A stretch of DNA of 34,481 nucleotides from Desulfuromonadaceae bacterium (lineage in GTDB: Bacteria; Desulfobacterota; Desulfuromonadia; Geobacterales; Pseudopelobacteraceae): the NCBI GenBank assembly GCA_028686145.1, contig JAQUCQ010000003.1:1020-35500 (forward strand), in the 5' to 3' direction. The notes under the pieces are model-generated. The model had not been told where the DNA came from. It made no database searches and saw only the letters and a program-made list of their open reading frames with translations. The stretch's first letter is position 1; every line of letters begins with the position of its first letter. Below are positions 17,913 through 24,419 of this stretch, piece after piece. The position numbers were made by a program, and so were the translations under genes.

Positions 17913-18195
17913 GATTATCTATTTCCTGTTTCAAATTAGTGATAGGCTTAAATGCATGTTCAACGATTAGTTCCCTAACTTTACCTGCCTTGCTTTCTAA
18001 TTCATAACGTAATTGCTCATCTAAAATATCATCTAATATTTTCTTCTTTAATAAGTCAGCTTTATCTGTTGGTTCTAGCATTAAAAACCAGCAAAACTCA
18101 TTTTCTTCAACATGTATATTTTTATTCAGATATTTATAAAGGACGCCACGGACTACATCAGCCTGATAAAGACTTTTACTTACCTCAATTTTCAT
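17902..18195 (-). CDS. hxsD: His-Xaa-Ser system protein HxsD, 97 aa
   Basis: Small protein of the length and position typical of HxsD, first in the operon and overlapping hxsB. It starts MKIEVSKSLYQADVVRGVLY and ends in a charged helical segment; it lacks Cys clusters, so it is not an enzyme of the radical type. It is likely a peptide-binding partner for the maturases. A consensus promoter lies about 65 bp upstream. Confidence 0.85.
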   Translation of the reverse strand: MKIEVSKSLYQADVVRGVLYKYLNKNIHVEENEFCWFLMLEPTDKADLLKKKILDDILDEQLRYELESKAGKVRELIVEHAFKPITNLKQEIDNRAI

Positions 18196-18261
18196 TACAC
18201 CACCCCAAATTCAGCATATTATGTATCAGCAGATTGACTTGTTTTTTATGATGTATATAAC

Positions 18262-18290
18262 TATCTAAACGACTTTTAATTTATTGTCAA
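18262..18290 (-). promoter_or_regulatory. Promoter of the hxs operon
   Basis: On the minus strand TTGACA (18285-18290) and TAGATA (18262-18267) are 17 bp apart. The -35 box is perfect. Transcription would begin about 60 nt before hxsD. Confidence 0.7.
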
Positions 18291-18320
18291 AATACATTTT
18301 ATGAACATTTTCAGGATAAT

Positions 18321-18630
18321 ATGAAACCTATATTACTAATTAGCCTACTATTTTATCAGTTCCAGTATGGTCTGTTCCCCTACCATCCACTGGAACCGTT
18401 GCCGTTTACTTTTCCCCCAGAGGTGGAGCGACAGAAGCAATCATTTCTGAAATTTCCAAAGCCAGCATACCATCCAGCTCCAACCATACTCCTTCACGTC
18501 GGCTCCAATTGCCAAAGCTCTTCTTGACGCCAACAAACGAGGCGTGAAGGTTGAAGCCATACTTGATAAAAGCTAAAATTCTGTTAAATATCTAACAGCA
18601 GCATTTCTGATAAATGCACGATTAATATAT
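18321..18630 (+). pseudogene. Degenerate copy of the phospholipase-D nuclease gene
   Basis: The DNA aligns over about 300 bp with the 5' half of the intact phospholipase-D gene at 19056, including near-identical stretches around CCATCCACTGGAACCGTTGC. It has a single-base deletion after the codons for SKA, a shift near its signal sequence and an in-frame TAA after LDKS, and it lacks the HKD half altogether. An ATG at 18321 opens a nonsense frame only. Confidence 0.8.
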
Positions 18631-18641
18631 TGGGAGATTTT

Positions 18642-19052
18642 ATGTCATGGAACTGTGATTGTGGGCAAATTAACGATGATGACATTTTAAGATGTGTTTG
18701 TGGATTAGAAGTCCATAACAAGATTGAAATAAGTAAAAGTCAAATTATCAGCATCGAAGAACAGGACATAAACTGCTTCAATTATATGAAGTATTCGCTG
18801 ATTGCCACGTTCATACTTGCGCTTTCAGCTGTTTTAATGCCTAAAAGCTTAGGCTTAATAAGGCTTTTACCAGTTGTAATTCATTATGTAACTTTCATTG
18901 CATATCTTGTGTTTTTAATAAAGTTTTTAAAGAAAATGGGTAAAAATGTCATACTTTGGGCATTAATCACTTTTTTTCTGTATTTTGCAGGAATGGTTAT
19001 TTCTTACCTGTATGCCCAAACAATTGCACGCAAAGCCCAAATGGATATTTAG
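18642..19052 (+). CDS. Zinc-ribbon plus three-helix membrane protein, 136 aa
   Basis: The N-terminus MSWNCDCGQIN ... LRCVCGLE has two Cys pairs spaced as in a zinc ribbon (residues 5-23), then about 25 polar residues and three or four hydrophobic helices. The cytosolic ribbon with a membrane anchor resembles many uncharacterised small proteins. ATG 18642 is chosen because GGGAG lies six bases before it. It stops 3 nt before the phospholipase-D start, so the pair is an operon, and it sits between the broken and intact copies of that gene. Confidence 0.6.
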   Translation: MSWNCDCGQINDDDILRCVCGLEVHNKIEISKSQIISIEEQDINCFNYMKYSLIATFILALSAVLMPKSLGLIRLLPVVIHYVTFIAYLVFLIKFLKKMGKNVILWALITFFLYFAGMVISYLYAQTIARKAQMDI

Positions 19053-19055
19053 CTC

Positions 19056-19571
19056 GTGATACGACTTAGCTTTATATTCCTATTCGCACTTACAACCACT
19101 GCATGGTCTGCTCCCCTACCATCCACTGGAACCGTTGCCGTTTACTTTTCCCCCAGAGGCGGAGCGACAGAAGCAATCATTTCTGAGATATCAAAAGCCA
19201 AGCACACCATCCAGCTCCAAGCGTACTCTTTCACCTCGGCTCCGATTGCCAAAGCCCTTCTGGAAGCACACAAGCGAGGCGTTCATGTTGAAGCCATGCT
19301 TGATAAAAGCCAGAAAACGGCAAAGTACACTTCTGCAACATTCCTTGTAAATGCTGGTATTCCAGTTCTAATTGACAGCAAGCACGCTATCGCACACAAC
19401 AAAATCATAATTATTGACCAGTCAACATTAATAACTGGAAGTTTTAACTTTACGAAGGCGGCAGAAGAGAAGAATGCAGAGAATTTGCTGGTAATTAAGG
19501 GAAATCAACCGCTTGTTGATAAATACATGCGGAATTTTGAAGAGCATAAGTTTCATTCATGGAGTTATTAA
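19056..19571 (+). CDS. Secreted phospholipase-D family nuclease (Nuc-like), 171 aa
   Basis: Signal peptide MIRLSFIFLFALTTTAWSAP, then a single phospholipase-D half with the HxK motif HNKIIIIDQSTLITGSFNFT (H131, K133, with N at the GSxN position). This is the size and layout of the plasmid Nuc endonucleases (pKM101 Nuc), which dimerise to make one active site and hydrolyse DNA in the periplasm. Start is GTG at 19056, three bases after the membrane-protein stop. The same gene has a decayed duplicate at 18321. Confidence 0.88.
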   Translation: MIRLSFIFLFALTTTAWSAPLPSTGTVAVYFSPRGGATEAIISEISKAKHTIQLQAYSFTSAPIAKALLEAHKRGVHVEAMLDKSQKTAKYTSATFLVNAGIPVLIDSKHAIAHNKIIIIDQSTLITGSFNFTKAAEEKNAENLLVIKGNQPLVDKYMRNFEEHKFHSWSY

Positions 19572-19596
19572 TACGAGTCAAGCTTAACCAATGAGT

Positions 19597-20919
19597 CTAA
19601 ACAGAATTACCTTTTTGAAAAATCACTTCTATTTTTTCACTTTCTTGCTCGATTCGCGCTAATAGCCTGTTCCACAAAGGGCGAATCTGCTTTCTAATAG
19701 ATTCTGAGTCCATTATTTTTGCAGCTTTATAAGCATACGATATAAAGTTTCTTCTGCCAACATAACCATATTTCTTGTAAAGTTTACTTCTGTAAAACTT
19801 AGAAGGTGGTAAACCATGTTTTAACCTAATTTTATCAGAATTCAGTTTTGCTTTTCCATAAAGATAAACTGAAGATTTCATGCGTTCAGAATACCGTGAC
19901 AGCGCTGCATTTCTAATCAAAATCCTTTGCCCATCAAACAAGAAGCCCAGATATTGCAGTGGTTTATCAGATATCAAATTACCAAAAGAATCAGTATGAA
20001 ATGTTCTAATTTCTTTTTTGTTTTGGTTGATTTCTAAATAATATTCGCTGATTTTCTTCAGAAGACAATCAATAATCTCATCTTTATTATTTACTGGAAC
20101 AATACAAAGTATATCATCGCAGTATCTAAGATACTTACCATCAACTGCATCCATTAGCTGATTTACTTCAGAATCAAATTTAATAAGGTAAATATTCGAT
20201 AAAAGAGCACTTATAGGTGAGCCTTGAGGTATGCCTTTATTTTGCTTGTTTTGATTGATTATACCGGCACGTCTTACTGTTTTTCTGAACGTATCTGAAG
20301 AACAAATCTTATGTCTTCCATTCCTAGGATTATTCAAGGGTATTTTTAGCAGTTTATAAAGCTCAGTCTTATTAACTTCCGAATATCTAGTTATTGATTT
20401 GTAAATGTTAAAATGGTCAGGAGGCAAGCTATTGGTTTCCAATATATATTGCCATGACTTCTTTAATTGTAAATGATTTAGTTCATCAAAGTATTTTGTA
20501 ATATCAAGCCCGATTGCTACACAACTTTTTCTTGACTTTATTTCATCAAAAGCCATTTTAGCAAAGTCTATATTCGATTTACCTAATTTTCTGAAAGCTA
20601 ATATATTTTTATCTAAGTTAAGTTCCTTTAGTTTAATCTCATACTCATTAGATAACAACTGCGAATAATAAGCATATATATAAGAATCAACATGAGATGA
20701 ATACGATATTTTTCTATTCTTTATGACAGTCTCGAGTTTATTTGTTTCTTTATTAAATTTAAATTTTCTAGTTTTTATTATGAAATTAATTGAGGGATAA
20801 AACGGATGGGATGCAATTTTGTCTGGTGATTCTACAAGCTTGATTGCGTTGTCAATAGAAATAGGCTGGTCGAAATGTAAATATGTTCTTTTTTTATGCC
20901 AGCTATATTCTAGTAGCAT
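19597..20919 (-). CDS. drt2: DRT2-type (UG2) antiviral reverse transcriptase, 440 aa
   Basis: Reverse transcriptase motifs are all present: AIGLDITKYFDEL (motif A, D139), GIPQGSPISALLSNIYL (228-244) and LRYCDDILCIVP with the catalytic YCDD (266-269). The N-terminal WHKKRTYLHFDQPI and the block HVDSYIYAYYSQLL, LAFRKLGKSNIDFA, and the C-terminal LQYLGFLFDGQ, SRYSERMK and GRRNFISYAYKAAKIMDS match what I recall of the DRT2 family. DRT2 copies an adjacent noncoding RNA by rolling-circle reverse transcription; after phage entry the product is expressed as a stop-less toxic repeat protein. A structured RNA lies upstream as expected. Start ATG has a weak AAAGG site. Confidence 0.85.
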   Translation of the reverse strand: MLLEYSWHKKRTYLHFDQPISIDNAIKLVESPDKIASHPFYPSINFIIKTRKFKFNKETNKLETVIKNRKISYSSHVDSYIYAYYSQLLSNEYEIKLKELNLDKNILAFRKLGKSNIDFAKMAFDEIKSRKSCVAIGLDITKYFDELNHLQLKKSWQYILETNSLPPDHFNIYKSITRYSEVNKTELYKLLKIPLNNPRNGRHKICSSDTFRKTVRRAGIINQNKQNKGIPQGSPISALLSNIYLIKFDSEVNQLMDAVDGKYLRYCDDILCIVPVNNKDEIIDCLLKKISEYYLEINQNKKEIRTFHTDSFGNLISDKPLQYLGFLFDGQRILIRNAALSRYSERMKSSVYLYGKAKLNSDKIRLKHGLPPSKFYRSKLYKKYGYVGRRNFISYAYKAAKIMDSESIRKQIRPLWNRLLARIEQESEKIEVIFQKGNSV

Positions 20920-20921
20920 TC

Positions 20922-21213
20922 AAAATGCCTTTGTTTAAGATAATAGCCAACCGAGAGGGAGTTAGATGGCGGCAGTCTACAATCTCCACTCTCGGCTAAA
21001 CCGGAACGATAAATTCGTTCATTTCACCGACAATAGTCGATTTAGCCGCGTATGCTAGAAATGATGTACAATACAATCAGGGAGACAATAAATATGTTAT
21101 ACAGCAACACATTCAGCGTCTGGCGTCTGCTGTTCACAGTTACGATGAAACTGCTACTTGACAGACTGCTGCATTTCCCTCGCCCCATTTGCTAGGCAAG
21201 GCAGTTTATATTT
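20922..21213 (-). ncRNA. Structured noncoding RNA of the reverse transcriptase (template candidate)
   Basis: The 290-nt region upstream of the reverse transcriptase starts 7 nt below a TATAAT box (21220-21225, minus strand) and folds strongly. A stem of 11 bp with one bulge (20951-20961 with 20984-20995) lies next to a three-way junction closed by 20994-21000/21041-21047 with inner hairpins 21004-21020 and 21028-21039. The upstream part, 21042-21188, contains a stop-free ATG frame of 48 codons whose C-terminal half is hydrophobic, as wanted for a repeat-coding template. Boundaries are inferred. Confidence 0.6.
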
Positions 21214-21219
21214 GAACTT

Positions 21220-21225
21220 ATTATA
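21220..21225 (-). promoter_or_regulatory. -10 box of the noncoding RNA
   Basis: TATAAT on the minus strand; the -35 region is weak (CTTAAA at 17 bp). Position and direction fit the start of the structured RNA. From here to 21420 no other feature is seen. Confidence 0.4.
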
Positions 21226-21419
21226 AAAAAACTCAAGCTAAATTTAAGCACGAATCTTTAAAAGGAAGTCTTCCAATAAGCGATTTCAAACTTCTTTAAA
21301 GAATTTTTCAGGGATATACCAAAAGTAGATACCAACCTGATAAACGTCTTTATTTATTAAGTATTGCACGTTTCGTGTCTGTTTCATCCTTCATTGCGCT
21401 TCATTCTGTACTTCCACCG

Positions 21420-21695
21420 CACGCCAATCTGCACCATTCCCACAAATAATTTTCACGGTCTCCCCCAAATTTACGTGTCAATTCGGTTCCCCCAATAAAA
21501 TTACCACTACGTTTTGTCAGTCATTCGCAGACCGCCCCTTTTAAGGGGCTTTGTCATTTGTTCCAGTCCTTCATTCCGTTTCATTTCGGTAATGCTTTCC
21601 TTTGCAGTGATTGCCAGAGTTCCCCCGCTATTGCCCTGCTGTCCTTGTTTTCCCCCACCCCGACGAGTTGTGAGGGGTGAGGAAACTCAAGGAAC
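21420..21695 (+). promoter_or_regulatory. Leader element copy A (before the 80-aa gene and ardC)
   Basis: One of three related elements. Blocks in order: ACGCCAAT at 21421, CGGTCTCCCCCAA at 21456, CGGTTCCCCCAATAAAATTACC at 21484 (the last part divergent), GGCTTTGTCATT at 21547, and GGAAACTCAAGG at 21681. The end forms a hairpin in which CCTTGTTTTCC and CACCCC pair with GGGGTG and GGAAACTCAAGG. A separate palindrome, GCCCCTTTTAAGGGGC, occurs near 21534-21549. Confidence 0.75.
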
Positions 21696-21730
21696 AAATG
21701 CAGTACAAAACCACAAGCGGAGGGAAAAAA

Positions 21731-21973
21731 ATGAATGCAATCACTACAACAAATCAAAATCCTATTGAGAGGTTTCAGAAATCTAAGGAACAAATTGTTC
21801 ACCGTCAGTTGGAGCTGATTGAAGAACTTGTTCAGATTGACCTCCGCCTCATTGATTACCAGCGGAAACTTGACCTGTCGAGCCGTTGCGAGCAAATCGC
21901 CATTGTTGAGCTTGCAAACGCTCGAAGCCTTATCTTTAAGGCGCTCAGCCATATCCGCAACCAAGCAATTTAA
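21731..21973 (+). CDS. 80-aa helical protein before ardC
   Basis: ATG with GGAGG seven bases before it. The chain is almost wholly helical (IERFQKSKEQIVHRQLELIE ... LRLIDYQRKLDLSSRCEQIA) and lacks any membrane segment. It lies 29 nt before ArdC and after leader copy A, so it is the first gene of an anti-restriction operon. An in-frame GTG 54 bp upstream falls inside the leader hairpin and is less likely as a start. Function unknown. Confidence 0.55.
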   Translation: MNAITTTNQNPIERFQKSKEQIVHRQLELIEELVQIDLRLIDYQRKLDLSSRCEQIAIVELANARSLIFKALSHIRNQAI

Positions 21974-22002
21974 CCAATACCAACAACAAGGGAGAATTTA
22001 CC

Positions 22003-22884
22003 ATGAACGTTTACGAAATCATCACCAACAAAATCATCGAGAAGCTGGAAACAGGTTTTATTCCGTGGCATAAGCCGTGGTCAGGTTCAGCCAGCAAAAA
22101 CGCTCCTCGTAATTTGATTACCGGTAAACAATATCGCGGTGTAAATGTGTTCCTGTTGAGCATGGCTGGTTATGCCTCCCCTTATTTTGCCACATTCAAG
22201 CAGATATCAGAAAAAGGTGGCTCGGTTAAAAAAGGGGAGCAGGGGCACATGGTCGTGTATTACGGAACCGCAGAACTGGAAGACAGGGAAACTGGCGACC
22301 CGAAGGTCATTCCATTTTTGAAGTATTACAAGGTTTTCAACATTGTTCAATGCGAAGGTTTGACCGTCCCTGTCATTGACGAGGATGCAGAAGAAAACGA
22401 GTTTCTGCCAGTTGACCAAGCCGAAGCGATTTTTAACGCAATGCCACAACGTCCTGAAGTTCATTTCGGTGGGAACCGTGCTTATTATTCACCCTCGCTT
22501 GATTACGTGCAGATGCCACAGAAAGAAAGCTTTGACACCCCTGACGCTTATTACAACACCCTTTTTCACGAATTAGCCCACATCACGGGACATGCAGACC
22601 GCCTCGCACGTAAGGGAGTGACCGAAGCCTCTTATTTCGGCTCACATGAATACAGCAAGGAAGAACTGGTCGCAGAAATGACCGCAAGTTTCCTGAGTGC
22701 CGAGGCAGGGATTGAAAGCACTTTTGAAAATAGTGTTGCATACCTCCAGAGCTGGATGCGTGCCCTGAAAAATGACAAGACCATGCTAGTTCGTGCCGCT
22801 TCTATGGCACAAAAAGCCGCTGACTTTATCCTGAGCCGTCAGGCAACGGCAACCGTAGCGGAACCGGACAAACTCGCAGCATAG
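22003..22884 (+). CDS. ardC: ArdC-like antirestriction protein, 293 aa
   Basis: N-terminal ssDNA-binding-like domain (YEIITNKIIEKLETGFIPWH and KPW, then NLITGKQYRGVNVFLL) and a C-terminal zincin domain with LFHELAHITGH (HExxH, near residue 190) and the downstream Glu-rich SKEELVAEMTASFL. ArdC proteins bind single-stranded DNA and shield incoming plasmids from restriction; the metal site is conserved here. Start ATG with an AGGGAG site. It is the second gene after leader copy A. A strong GC-rich hairpin follows its stop. Confidence 0.9.
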   Translation: MNVYEIITNKIIEKLETGFIPWHKPWSGSASKNAPRNLITGKQYRGVNVFLLSMAGYASPYFATFKQISEKGGSVKKGEQGHMVVYYGTAELEDRETGDPKVIPFLKYYKVFNIVQCEGLTVPVIDEDAEENEFLPVDQAEAIFNAMPQRPEVHFGGNRAYYSPSLDYVQMPQKESFDTPDAYYNTLFHELAHITGHADRLARKGVTEASYFGSHEYSKEELVAEMTASFLSAEAGIESTFENSVAYLQSWMRALKNDKTMLVRAASMAQKAADFILSRQATATVAEPDKLAA

Positions 22885-22898
22885 ATAGCCAGCCGAAA

Positions 22899-22919
22899 GG
22901 GGGGAGCATACCTCCCCCC
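22899..22919 (+). terminator. Strong GC hairpin after ardC
   Basis: GGGGGGAG (22899-22906) pairs with CTCCCCCC (22912-22919) over a 5-nt loop. No T run follows, so it may be an mRNA 3' stabiliser or a weak terminator. Confidence 0.45.
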
Positions 22920-22934
22920 AGTGCTCTTAGATGT

Positions 22935-22983
22935 TTACTGGTAACTACTTATGATATATATTACTGATATTACTCAATAATAC
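22935..22983. promoter_or_regulatory. Repeated half-sites upstream of parA (operator/centromere candidate)
   Basis: TTAC-TG-GTAA at 22935-22944, then TATTAC at 22959 and 22968 and the opposite TAATAC at 22978. ParG-type proteins bind short repeats upstream of parA for both autoregulation and plasmid partition, which makes this the likely centromere as well as operator. Confidence 0.55.
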
Positions 22984-23014
22984 ATATTATCAAAACGCAC
23001 AACAGGACAAAATT

Positions 23015-23641
23015 ATGAAAACTATTACAATTGGAAATTCAAAAGGCGGGGTCGGAAAAAGCACCCTTGCGTGCAACCTTGCAGTAGCCGTTGCACGGGA
23101 CGGGAAAAAAGTTGTGATTGTTGACGCAGACGTGCAGGGGTCAAGCCTTGCTTTCCGTGAAATACGGGAATCTGACGACATTGGAGCCGTCAGCATCACA
23201 ACCCCAACCATACATAAAGACATCACCCGACTCAATGCCGACCTTGTCATTGTAGACGCAGGGGGCAGGGACAGTGCAGCATTCCGCTCCGCAGTCGTTG
23301 CAAGCGACCTTTTTATAATTCCCATCCTGCCCAGTCTTTACGATTTCTGGGCAACGTCCGACACCTGCGGAATTCTGGACGAGGCAAGAACATACAAAGA
23401 CATCCAAGCCCGTCTTTTGATTAACCAGTATGTTCCGGGTACCGTGCTGGCAAGAGATATTGAACAAGCCCTTGCAGAATTTGCAGATAAAGCCGCACTC
23501 ATGCAAGCAAGGATTCCACGGCAGGAAGTGTTTAAACGTAGTCTGGTAAAGGGTTCAGGAGTTCAGGAGACTGACTCCAGAGGCAAAGCTGCTGCTGCAG
23601 TGAAAGCCCTTTATGATGAGATAATAAGTATTATCCAGTAA
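23015..23641 (+). CDS. parA: ParA/ParF-type partition ATPase, 208 aa
   Basis: Deviant Walker A at the N-terminus (GNSKGGVGKSTLACNLA, lysines about K10 and K15), Walker A' KVVIVDADVQGSS and B-type LVIVDAGGRDSA. The short length and lack of an N-terminal HTH domain place it with the type Ib ParF/ParA proteins. It positions plasmid copies by polymerising or forming gradients. It is followed by a ParG-like ribbon-helix-helix protein 32 nt downstream, and repeated sites precede both. Confidence 0.9.
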   Translation: MKTITIGNSKGGVGKSTLACNLAVAVARDGKKVVIVDADVQGSSLAFREIRESDDIGAVSITTPTIHKDITRLNADLVIVDAGGRDSAAFRSAVVASDLFIIPILPSLYDFWATSDTCGILDEARTYKDIQARLLINQYVPGTVLARDIEQALAEFADKAALMQARIPRQEVFKRSLVKGSGVQETDSRGKAAAAVKALYDEIISIIQ

Positions 23642-23670
23642 TACAGATTACCCAATAACAGGAGTAATAC
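23628..23670. promoter_or_regulatory. Half-site pair between parA and parG
   Basis: GTATTA-N5-TAATAC (23628-23644) straddles the parA stop and another GTAATAC (23664-23670) sits four bases before the parG start. Same family as the parA-upstream sites. Confidence 0.45.
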
Positions 23671-23673
23671 AAA

Positions 23674-23931
23674 ATGCTACCTAAAAAACCTGAAAATAAG
23701 AAAACCGTAAGCCTTGACGATTTCATCGGTGGCGCAAAGGCGGAAACGGCACCGGCTCCACCAGCAGAGAAGCCACTGGGACGCCGTAAAGCCGCCGACC
23801 ATGAAGACTGGGAGCGGCAAACGTTCATAATTCGCAAGAGCCACCATCAGAAGCTGAAAGACTTCGCCTATACCGAGCGCATTACACTAAAAGAAGCACT
23901 TGATAAGGCGCTTGATGCTTTTTTGAAGTAA
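23674..23931 (+). CDS. ParG-like ribbon-helix-helix partition protein, 85 aa
   Basis: A flexible N-terminal half (Ala/Pro-rich, residues 1-45) and a C-terminal ribbon-helix-helix (ERQTFIIRKSHHQKLKDFAY and TLKEALDKALDAFL). This matches the plan of ParG of TP228, which represses parFG, binds the centromere and stimulates the ATPase. It is coupled to parA and flanked on both sides by the repeated palindromic sites. I assign the function from context and fold. Confidence 0.75.
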   Translation: MLPKKPENKKTVSLDDFIGGAKAETAPAPPAEKPLGRRKAADHEDWERQTFIIRKSHHQKLKDFAYTERITLKEALDKALDAFLK

Positions 23932-23951
23932 TACCTATTACCAGATAATAC
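23928..23951. promoter_or_regulatory. Half-site cluster after parG
   Basis: GTAATAC (23928-23934), TATTAC (23936-23941) and ATAATAC (23945-23951) overlap and follow the parG stop, directly before its terminator. Same motif as the other clusters. Confidence 0.45.
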
Positions 23952-23954
23952 AAA

Positions 23955-24016
23955 AGCCCCTTCAAATGGGGCTAATGCCATAAAAAAGCCTGCCGGGGAT
24001 ATACCTGACAGGCTTT
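23955..24016 (+). terminator. Double hairpin terminator after parG
   Basis: First stem AGCCCC (23955-23960)/GGGGCT (23968-23973), then AAAGCCTG (23985-23992)/CAGGCTTT (24009-24016) with an A run before and a T-rich stretch after. The pair would insulate the rep promoter. Confidence 0.7.
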
Positions 24017-24040
24017 AACATTTTGATATTATTTGTAAAC

Positions 24041-24079
24041 CAAGAACGTTCTTGACAAAATTTTAATTTTGTATATAAT
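24041..24079 (+). promoter_or_regulatory. rep operon promoter with overlapping operators
   Basis: TTGACA (24052-24057) and TATAAT (24074-24079), 16 bp apart. The perfect 14-bp palindrome CAAGAACGTTCTTG (24041-24054) overlaps the -35 box and CAAAATT-N2-AATTTTG (24056-24071) fills the spacer. The second palindrome recurs downstream at 24188-24203. This looks like a repressor-controlled replication promoter. Confidence 0.75.
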
Positions 24080-24187
24080 TACGCCCCTTGAATAAACGAG
24101 GGTATTTAATATTTAAACTATACCACGGGTCAAAATACAAATGCAATAACTTTTTTTGTAGTGCCCGTTTAAGGAGACACCAGCACC

Positions 24188-24203
24188 CAAAATTAAAATT
24201 TTG
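24188..24203. promoter_or_regulatory. Second copy of the CAAAATT-N2-AATTTTG operator
   Basis: Same 7-bp arms as the palindrome inside the rep promoter spacer, 132 bp downstream in the leader. Two sites of one repressor separated by about 130 bp would suit DNA looping. Confidence 0.45.
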
Positions 24204-24213
24204 AAACACCTCA

Positions 24214-24291
24214 TATCCTCCCGGTCCGGACCATCAGCACAGCAAACATAGATAGCCGCCAAGAACATTAATGCTTGGCTACATGAGGATA
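24214..24291 (+). promoter_or_regulatory. Structured rep leader that can hide the ribosome-binding site
   Basis: TATCCTC (24214-24220) is complementary to GAGGATA (24285-24291), the ribosome-binding site of the next gene. Between them lie GGTCCGGACC (24223-24232) and a 6-bp hairpin, GCCAAG/CTTGGC (24258-24279). The layout allows open and closed forms of the message. Confidence 0.4.
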
Positions 24292-24296
24292 CAACA

Positions 24297-24419
24297 ATGA
24301 ATAATGGATTTTTTAAAGAACGTCATTTAGGGGAACTGCGAAGCAAATCAAAGTCAAGAGGTGTAGCCGGAATTAGCAGGATAGAATTTCCCGTCATTAC
24401 GGGGGCAGTAAAACAATGA
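24297..24419 (+). CDS. 40-aa small protein in the repF position, coupled to repA
   Basis: ATG with GAGGA seven bases before, 40 codons, and a TGA that overlaps the repA ATG (ATGA). The product is short and basic (MNNGFFKERHLGELRSKSKS). In IncQ plasmids a small repressor gene (repF) occupies exactly this place before repA and repC and controls their operon. Sequence similarity to RepF is not claimed; the position, size and basic charge fit. It may also serve only to couple translation into repA. Confidence 0.55.
   Translation: MNNGFFKERHLGELRSKSKSRGVAGISRIEFPVITGAVKQ

Noticed and set aside
19597-20919. The reverse transcriptase as a group II intron or retron enzyme
   Set aside because: No maturase or HNH endonuclease domain or intron boundary follows, and the N-terminal and C-terminal motifs fit DRT2 rather than retron enzymes.
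24214-24232. The GGTCCGGACC palindrome as a transposon end or attachment site
   Set aside because: No partner copy, no recombinase gene and a better explanation as part of the rep leader fold.
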